Below, piece by piece: positions 1 through 8,000 of a stretch of 64,000 nt of DNA. The DNA lies in contig NZ_JOID01000006.1 of NCBI RefSeq assembly GCF_000719865.1, positions 172,717 to 236,716 on the forward strand, given 5' to 3'. The position numbers were made by a program, and so were the translations under genes. This DNA comes from Streptomyces albus subsp. albus. Lineage in GTDB: Bacteria; Actinomycetota; Actinomycetes; Streptomycetales; Streptomycetaceae. Position 1 is the stretch's first letter. Every line of letters begins with the position of its first letter. Under the pieces are notes generated by a model, which was not told where the DNA came from, made no database searches, and saw only the letters and a list, made by a program, of their open reading frames with translations.

Positions 1-213
1 CCGGGACGGCGTGCCGCACGGTGATCGGGTCGCTTTCCGCCCGCGATCGCCCGCAGCTCACGCGGATCGGGGGAGGCGTTGAGGCGAAGGGCCGGCCGGC
101 GCCTCCCCGGACGAGCGCGGCGCCGGATTGCCGTACGGTTGACCGGCTCCACCTGCGCCGCCGTCCCGACCGGCGGCTCACCACACCGGTGGACGTACAG
201 CTGAGAGGAACCG

Positions 214-1227
214 ATGCGAGCGAACGGCAGGCGCACCACGCTGGCGGACATCGCCCAGGCGGCCGGGGTCTCCGTCGCGACTGTGTCCAAGGTGGTCAAC
301 GGCCGCGGTGACGTGGCGCCGCACACCCGCGCCCGGGTGCAGGAACTGCTCCACCAGCACGACTACCTCGCGCCCGTGTTCCGTCACACCGAGGCCGTCG
401 AGAGCCCGACCATCGAGGTGCAGTTCCAGGGGGGCCTCAAGTCGTACGTGGCCGAGACCCTGGAGGGCATCGTCGACGCCGCGGCCGAACTGGGGGCCTC
501 GGTGGTGGTCAGCAAGGCGTCCAGCGCCCCGCACTGGGCCCGGGACCTGGTCTCCGCCGGGCGCCGCGCCGTTATCGCGGTCACCAGCGTGTACACCGCG
601 GCGCATCTGAACGAACTGGCCCGGTCCGGGCTGCCGCTGGTCGTGCTCGACCCGCTGCACCTGCCGGACAGCCGGGTCCACAGCGTCGGGGCGACCAACT
701 TCGCGGGCGGCCTGGCCGCGACCCGGTACCTGCTCTCCCTCGGCCACCGCCGCATCGCCTATCTCGGCGGACCCGCCATGGCCGTGTGCAACCAGGCACG
801 CATGCACGGCTACCGCGCCGCGCTGGAGGCGGAAGGCGCACAGGTGCCCGAGGCCTACGTCCGGCCCGGAGAATTCACCTACGAGACCGGGTTGCTCGGC
901 GCCACGGAGCTCCTGGGCCTGGACGAGCGGCCGACGGCGATCTTCGCGGGCAACGACGAGATCGCCCTGGGCGTGATCGAGACCGCCCGCGCCCGGGGCC
1001 TGCGCATCCCCGAGGACCTGAGCGTGGTCGGCTTCGACGACACCAGCCTCGCCCGGATGGCCTCACCACCGCTGACCACCGTGCGCCAGCCGCTGCGGGA
1101 AATGGGCGGTGCCGCCCTGCGCACGGCCCTCCGGCTGGCAGGCGGTGAGAAGGCCGAGTCCCACCACGTCGAACTCGCCACCGAACTCGTGGTACGCGCC
1201 TCCACGGCGCCGCCCCGGGGGCGGTAG
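214..1227 (+). CDS. LacI-family transcriptional regulator
   Basis: This is a DNA-binding repressor of the LacI/GalR family, 337 residues, the usual length. The N-terminus carries the canonical helix-turn-helix (about residues 9-28, with VSVATVSKVVNG). The rest is a periplasmic-binding-protein-like effector domain, including the conserved C-terminal segment with FAGNDEIALG and VVGFDD. Such proteins normally bind a sugar and control nearby catabolic or transport genes. The ATG at 214 is preceded by GAGAGGAA at a good distance. No transporter or glycosidase follows it here, so its regulon may lie to the left of the window. A role in controlling the PKS downstream cannot be shown: 855 bp separate the two. 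Family assignment is secure; the ligand is unknown. Confidence 0.93.
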   Translation: MRANGRRTTLADIAQAAGVSVATVSKVVNGRGDVAPHTRARVQELLHQHDYLAPVFRHTEAVESPTIEVQFQGGLKSYVAETLEGIVDAAAELGASVVVSKASSAPHWARDLVSAGRRAVIAVTSVYTAAHLNELARSGLPLVVLDPLHLPDSRVHSVGATNFAGGLAATRYLLSLGHRRIAYLGGPAMAVCNQARMHGYRAALEAEGAQVPEAYVRPGEFTYETGLLGATELLGLDERPTAIFAGNDEIALGVIETARARGLRIPEDLSVVGFDDTSLARMASPPLTTVRQPLREMGGAALRTALRLAGGEKAESHHVELATELVVRASTAPPRGR

Positions 1228-2082
1228 CGGGCCGGCTGCGGAACGCGCGGTGTGACCGGCCGTCCCTGATGTGTCGACGCGGCCCGGATACGTTGATGTC
1301 CCTCGGGCGCAGGCGCAGGCCAGCCCGCCCCATGCCGGGGGAACTGTCTCAAGCCTGCACACAGCACCGGGAGAAGTCGAGAGCGTTCGGTGCCACTGCC
1401 CGGCCCCTTGCCCGAAGAGGCCCGACCGGCTGTCGGCGGTCGGCAGTCGCGGCGGGACCGCCTCCGGTGTGCGGCGTGACGGGTGCAGTGCACTGTCGTT
1501 GGGGCTGTTGGTGGAACGGCCGATCGGGTTGCGGGGGCACCGCTGCAACAGAGGGCCGGATGAGGCGGCACCGAAGCTCCCGCAACTGCCCTTGACGGCG
1601 TAGTCGGTCCTGCCGTGGCCGGGAGCACCGGCACCGCTCCCCATACGACAGGGACCACCGTGCTCCCCGCCGACGCCCCGTCCCGGGATCTGCGCAGGCC
1701 AGGAGGGGGACGGAGCGCTGGACTCGCGCTGGTGAACCGGGTCGGGGACGGGTGATGCCCCTTGGCGTTTGGCCGCAGGCGGGGCACTCCCACAAGGTCC
1801 GCGCCATACGCGGCCGTTCAGCGCTCTGCCCAGCACTCACCGTTAGGCCCTCCAGAGGTTCTTCAAGGGCGGAGCGGGGTGAACTTTCTGGCTCCATGAG
1901 GCCGCGGCCGCTGATCGTGATGGCGCCGTCGGGGAGTTGGCCGGCCTCGTTCCGGTGAGTGAGCCACGTCATGTGTGTCACAACGTCCCGCGCCACTCGC
2001 TCGGGACGGCGATCGCGGAACCCGTCGGTCCGTCCCGGCATCCTCAACCACGAGTTCACAAGGGCGAGTTGAACGGGTGGGT
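1228..2082. other. Long stretch without a recognisable gene upstream of the PKS
   Basis: All six frames were read. Open frames exist on both strands, but none resembles a known protein and none has convincing start signals, so they look like GC-rich chance frames. The PKS frame stays open upstream to a GTG at 1975, but that extension is not PKS-like. The stretch probably holds the PKS promoter and perhaps decayed sequence. No clear operator was found. Confidence 0.4.
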
Positions 2083-5000
2083 ATGGACATGGACATCATC
2101 AGGCCGTTACCGGTGTCGCTCCGGGAGCATGCCCGGCGGCTCGGGGACAAGGTCGCCTTCGCGGACCGCCGAAGGAAGCTCACCTACCGGAACCTGGACG
2201 TCAGGACCGGGCGGCTGGCCGGTCACCTGGCGGGGCTCGGCGTGGCGCGGGGCGAGCGGGTGGCGATCCTGCTCGGCAACCGGGTCGAGACGGTCGAGAG
2301 CCTGCTCGCCGTCGTCCGGGCGAGCGGGGTGGGCGTGCCGCTGGATCCCGGCGTCTCCGGGCCGGAGCTGATCCGTCTGCTGGACGACTGCGGTGCGCGC
2401 GTACTCGTCACCGACGAGGCGCGGCTCGCCCGTCGGCGGGAGCTGCTGTCCCGTCCCGGTCTGACCGTGGTGGTGGCCGGCGGCGGCGAGGAGCACGGGG
2501 ACTCCGGCACGCCGTCGGGCCGGGTCGGGACGGCGGACGGTGCAGTGCGCTACGAGGAGCTGGCGGGCACCGGGCCGGGGCTGCCGGCCCGGGACGACCT
2601 CGGGCTGGACGAGGTGGCCTGGCTGCTGTACACATCGGGGTCCTCCGGCACGCCCAAGGGAGTCCTGTCCACCCAGCGCAACCGCCTCGCGCCGGTCGCC
2701 TCCGGTCTCGTCGGCGTCCTCGGTCTGTCGCAACGGGACCGGCTCCTGTGGCCGTTGCCGCTCCACCACGCCATGAGCCAGGTGATCTGCGTCCTCGGTG
2801 TGACGGCGACCGGGGCGAGCGCCCTGCTCCTGCCCCGGTTCTCGGTGGCCGGGGTGATCGGTGAACTGCGCCGCACCGAGGATCCCTTCACGCTCCTCGG
2901 CGGGGTGCCGACGACGTACTCGGCACTGCTCGACACGGTCCGCGGTGAACGGGAGCGGGGCGGGGACGGCCACGGCCTCGGGACGTCCGCGCTGCGCGGT
3001 TGCATCAGCGCGGGTGCTTCGGCCGGGCCGGAGTTCCGGAGGTCCTTCGAGACCGTGTGCCGCGCTCCCTACCTGGAGCACTACGGCAGCACCGAGGCCG
3101 GCCCGGTGACCATGGCGGCGCCGGGCGACACGGCGCCGGCCGCGTCGTGCGGCCGGGTGCTGTCCGGCACCCGGGTACGGGTCGGGGGCGGCGCGGACGG
3201 ACAAGACACCGGGGAGGGCGAGTTGTGGGTGAGCGGGCCCGGGGTCATGGCCGGCTACCACAACAGGCCGGAGGAGACCGCCGCGGTGCTGCACGACGGC
3301 TGGTTCCGCACCGGTGACCTGGCGCGGATCGGGCCATCGGGCGACATCGTGATCACCGGCCGGAAGAGTGAGCTGATCGTGCGGGGCGGGGTGAACATCC
3401 ATCCGTCCGAGGTGGAGGCGGTGCTGCGGCGGCTGCCCCGCGTGGCGGACGCCGCTGTGGCCGGGCGCCCGCACCCCGTGTTCGGCGAGGTGCCGGTCGG
3501 TTACCTGGTTGCCGAGCCGGGCGGTGGCGCACTGGACAGGGGGGCGCTCCTCGCCGCCTGCCGGGCGGAACTGTCCGCCGTCAAGGTGCCCGTCGCACTG
3601 TACGAGGTGGACGGCATTCCCCGTACCTCCTCCGGGAAGGTGCGGCGCCCCGCCCTGGCCGGCCTGCCCGCGCGCGAGCTGGTCGCGGGGACCGCAGGGG
3701 AGCCTGCGGAGGACCTGCTGGACCTGGTGCGACGCGAGGCGGCCGCCGTGCTCGGTTGCGCGGCGGAGGCGGTGGAGCCGGCGACGACACTGCGCGACCT
3801 GGGCATGGACTCGCTGGCCGCGACGGTGCTGCGGGAGCGCTTGGCGGCGGCGACCGGGCTGCCGCTGTCCGAGGCCGTCGCCTTCGACTTCCCCACGGCT
3901 GCCGCCCTCGCCGCCCATCTGCGTTCACGGAACGCCGGATCACCGCCGGGCCCGGCGGTCGCGCACGGTGGCGCGGCCGGGCGGGAGGACGATCCCGTGG
4001 TGATCGTCGGGATGGCGTGCCGCGCACCCGGCGGGGTGACGTCCCCCGAGGAGCTGTGGCGGCTGGTGGCCGACGGGACGGACGCCATCGGGCCGTTCCC
4101 CACCGACCGGGGCTGGGACATCCGGGCGCTGTACGACCCGGACCCGGGGCGGCCCGGCCGGACGTATGTGCGTGAGGGCGGCTTCCTGTCCGGTGTGGAC
4201 CGCTTCGACCCTGGTTTCTTCGGCATCTCCCCGCGCGAGGCGCCGGCGATGGATCCGCAGCACCGGCTGCTCCTGGAGGTGGCGTGGGAGGCGTTCGAGC
4301 ACGCCGGTGTCGTACCCCGCACGCTGCGCGGCTCGTCGACCGGCGTGTACGTCGGTCTGATGTACAGCGACTACGCCCGGCGCCTGACGCGGGTGCCCGA
4401 GCACGTCGAGGGCTACCTCGGCCTCGGCAGCGCCGGGAGCGTCGCGTCGGGACGCATCGCCTACACCTTCGGTCTGGAGGGTCCGGCCCTCACGGTCGAC
4501 ACGGCGTGCTCGTCGTCCCTGGTCGCACTGCACCTGGCGGCCCAGGCACTGCGCCGGGGCGAGTGCTCGTTCGCGCTGGCCGGCGGCGCCACGGTGATGT
4601 CGGGGCCCTCCTCGTTCGTGGAGTTCAGCCGGCAGCGGGCGCTGGCCCCGGACGGCCGCTGCAAGGCGTTCGCCGCGTCGGCCGACGGCACGGGGTGGGC
4701 CGAGGGCGCCGGGATGCTGCTGCTGAGCCGGTTGTCCGATGCGCGCCGCGCCGGGCTGCCGGTGCTGGCCGTGGTGCGCGGCTCGGCGGTGAACCAGGAC
4801 GGGGCGAGCAACGGGCTGACGGCACCGCACGGCCCGGCGCAGCAACGGGTGATCCAGCAGGCCCTGGCGGACGCCGGGCTGTCCCCGGGGGAGGTCGACG
4901 CGGTGGAGGCACACGGCACCGGCACACGGCTCGGCGATGTCATCGAGGCGGAGGCGTTCCTGGCGACGTACGGGAGCCGGGAGCGCGAACGCCCGCTCCT

Positions 5001-8000
5001 GCTGGGATCGGTGAAGTCGAACATCGGTCACACCCAGGCCGCCGCCGGCGTGACGGGGGTGATCAAGACGGTGCAGGCGATGACCCACGGCATGCTGCCG
5101 CGCACGCTGCACGCGGACGAGCCGACCGGCCGGGTCGACTGGTCGTCGGGGCGGCTGGAACTGCTGCGCCGGGCGGTGCCCTGGCCGAGGACGGGGCGTC
5201 CGCGCCGGGCGGCGGTGTCCTCCTTCGGCATCAGCGGCACCAACGCGCACGTGGTGCTGGAGGAACCACCGACGGATCCCACGACGGATCCCACGACGCC
5301 GCCGCGGGTGTCCGGCACGCACGAGGGGCCCGTGAGCGCCCCCTTCGACAGCCGTGCGGTGCGCGAACCCGTGCCCGTCGCCGTGTCGGCGAAGAGCGGG
5401 TCCGGACTGCGGGACCAGGCACGGCGGTTGTACGAGCGGGTGTCCCGCGATCCGGACGCGACCCCGTCGGACATCGGGTACTCACTCGCCACCACCCGGT
5501 CCGTCTTCGAGCACCGGGCCGTGGTGGTGGCCCGGGACCGTGCCGGGCTGCTCACCTCCCTGCGGGCGGTGGCGGAGGACGGAGACGGACCGGGCGTCCG
5601 CACGGGCACGGCCCGCGGGCAGGCAGCGACGGCCTTCCTCTTCACCGGGCAGGGCAGTCAACGCCTCGGTATGGGGCGTCAGTTGTACGACTCCCGGGAC
5701 CGGTACGCGACTTTCGCGCGGTCGTTCGACGACATCTGTTCCCTGTTCGATCCGCTGCTGCCGGTGCCGCTGCGGGATGTCGTGTTCGCCGGTCCCGGTA
5801 CCGGCACGGGCGGCCTGGTGCACACCACCCGGTTCGCGCAGCCCGCGCTCTTCGCCCTGGAGACGTCCCTGTTCCGCCAGTTCGAGGCCTGGGGCGTCCG
5901 TCCGGACCTGGTCGCCGGGCACTCGGTGGGCGAGGTGACCGCGGCGCATGTCTCCGGGGTCCTGTCCCTCCCTGACGCCTGCACGCTGGTGGAGGCCCGG
6001 GGCAGGCTGATGGACGCGCTGCCGCCGGGTGGCGCGATGGCCGCCGTGTCCGCCGGTGAGGACGAGGTCGCCGAGGTGACCGCCCGGCTCGCCGGCCCGG
6101 GGCGCGTGGTGGAGATCGCCGCCGTCAACGGGCCCGGCTCGGTGGTCGTCTCGGGTGACGAGGCCGCGGTGCGGGAGACCGTCGCGCACTTCCGGGAGCG
6201 GGGCCGCTCCACGACGTCGCTGCGGGTGAGCCACGCCTTCCACTCCGCGCGGACGGAACCGATGCTGGACGGCTTCGCGGAGGTCCTGCGGGGGTTGTCC
6301 TTCGGCACGCCGCGACTCGGTCTCATCACCGCCGTGCCGGGACGGCCGGCCACCGAAGAGGAGCTGGCCACCCCGGAGTTCTGGGCCGGCCATGTCCGCC
6401 GCCCGGTCCGGTTCGCCGATTCGGTGGCGTACCTCCGGGAGCGGGGCGCGGCACACTTCGTCGAGCTGGGCCCGCAGGGGGTACTGGCCGGGCTGGTGCG
6501 CGAGTGCCTCGCCGCGGACCCCGCGCCGCTGGTCGTACCGGTGCTGCGCGGGGCGGCGCGGCCCGAGGCGGACACGCTGACCGACACCGTCGCCGCGCTG
6601 TACGCCCACGGCGTACCGGTCGACTGGGAGGCCTTCTTCGCGGGGCGCGACGGACGGCGCGTCGCGCTGCCCACGTACGCCTTCCGGCGCCGGCGGTACT
6701 GGCTGGACGCCTCGCCGTCGAACCCGTCGAACCCGTCGAACCCGTCGAACCCGTCGAACCCGTCGGCCGGCGGACCGGACAGTGCGGAGCATCCGTTCCT
6801 GTCGTCGCGCACGGCGACCGCGGAGGACGACGGGCTGCTGCTGGGCGGAATCCTCTCCGTGCCCGGCCGGCCCTGGCTCGCCGATCACGAGGTGGCGGAG
6901 TCGGTCCTGCTGCCGGCGACCGCCTTCGTGGAGATGGCCCTGCACGCGGGTGCGTCGGTGGGCGCGCCCGTCCTGGACGAACTCGTCCTCACCGCGCCCG
7001 CGCCACTGCCCCGGGACGGCGCGGTCGAGTTGCAGGTGAAGGTGTCGGGACCGGACGGGGCGGGACGCCGGACCGTGCTCTTCCACACCCGGCCGCACCT
7101 GTCGGCCGGCGACCACCCCTGGCAGCGGCACGCCTCCGGAACCCTCGCGCCCGCGCACCCCTCGCCGGACCACTCACCGGCTGTCACCGGGGCCGGGGCG
7201 CCCTGGCCACCGCCGGGTGCGGTGCCCCTGGCCGCCGGCAGCCCGGACGCCGATCCGTACGAACTGCTCACGGGGACCGGGCTGGGCTACGGGCCCGCCT
7301 TCCGGGGCCTGCGCGGGGCCTGGCGTAGCGGGGAGGAACTGTACGCCGAGGTGGCGCTGCCCGAGGCCGCCCGCGCCCCGGCCGCGGGGGACGACGGCCC
7401 GGGGTTCCTGCTGCATCCCGCGCTGCTGGACGCGGCCCTGCACGTCCTGGCGCTCGACGGCCGCACGGCGCGCCCCGACGCCGCCGGCGGAGTCGGGGTG
7501 TCCTTGCCGTTCGCCTTCGACGGGGTCCGCCTGCACCGTGCCGGGGCGCACGTGCTGCGGGTCCGGATCGTTCCCGGTCCGGACGGGCGGGCCGCGGTGG
7601 AGCTGTCCGACGAGGCGGGCGCGCCGGTGGCGTCGGTGCGCGCGCTGACGCTGCGGCCCCTTCCGGCTCCGCCCCCCACGGCGTCCGTCACCGGGGGCCC
7701 GCACCGGATGACGTGGGTGCCGCTGCCGGCGGCGCCCGTGCCTGCGCCGGTGCCCCGGTGGGGCGTCCTGGGGGCGTCGGGTACGGGGCAGGTGGATGTG
7801 CTCGCTCCCCCGGGATCGGGGATTCCCGTGTACGCGGGCCCGGCGGCGGTCGGGGGTTCGCCGGCCGTGGTGGTCGCACCGATCGGGCCGCCTCCGGAGG
7901 GGGCGGGTGGCGCGGAGGATCCGGCCGCGGGGTCGCGGTGGGCGGCGCAGCGGGCACTGGAGCTGGTACGGGAGTGGCTCGCCGACCCACGTCTGGCGGG

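Noticed and set aside
2107..3918. Long minus-strand frame opposite the PKS ligase
   Set aside because: Antisense to strongly coding DNA; Arg/Gly/Pro-rich text without any family signature, a normal by-product of GC-biased third positions.
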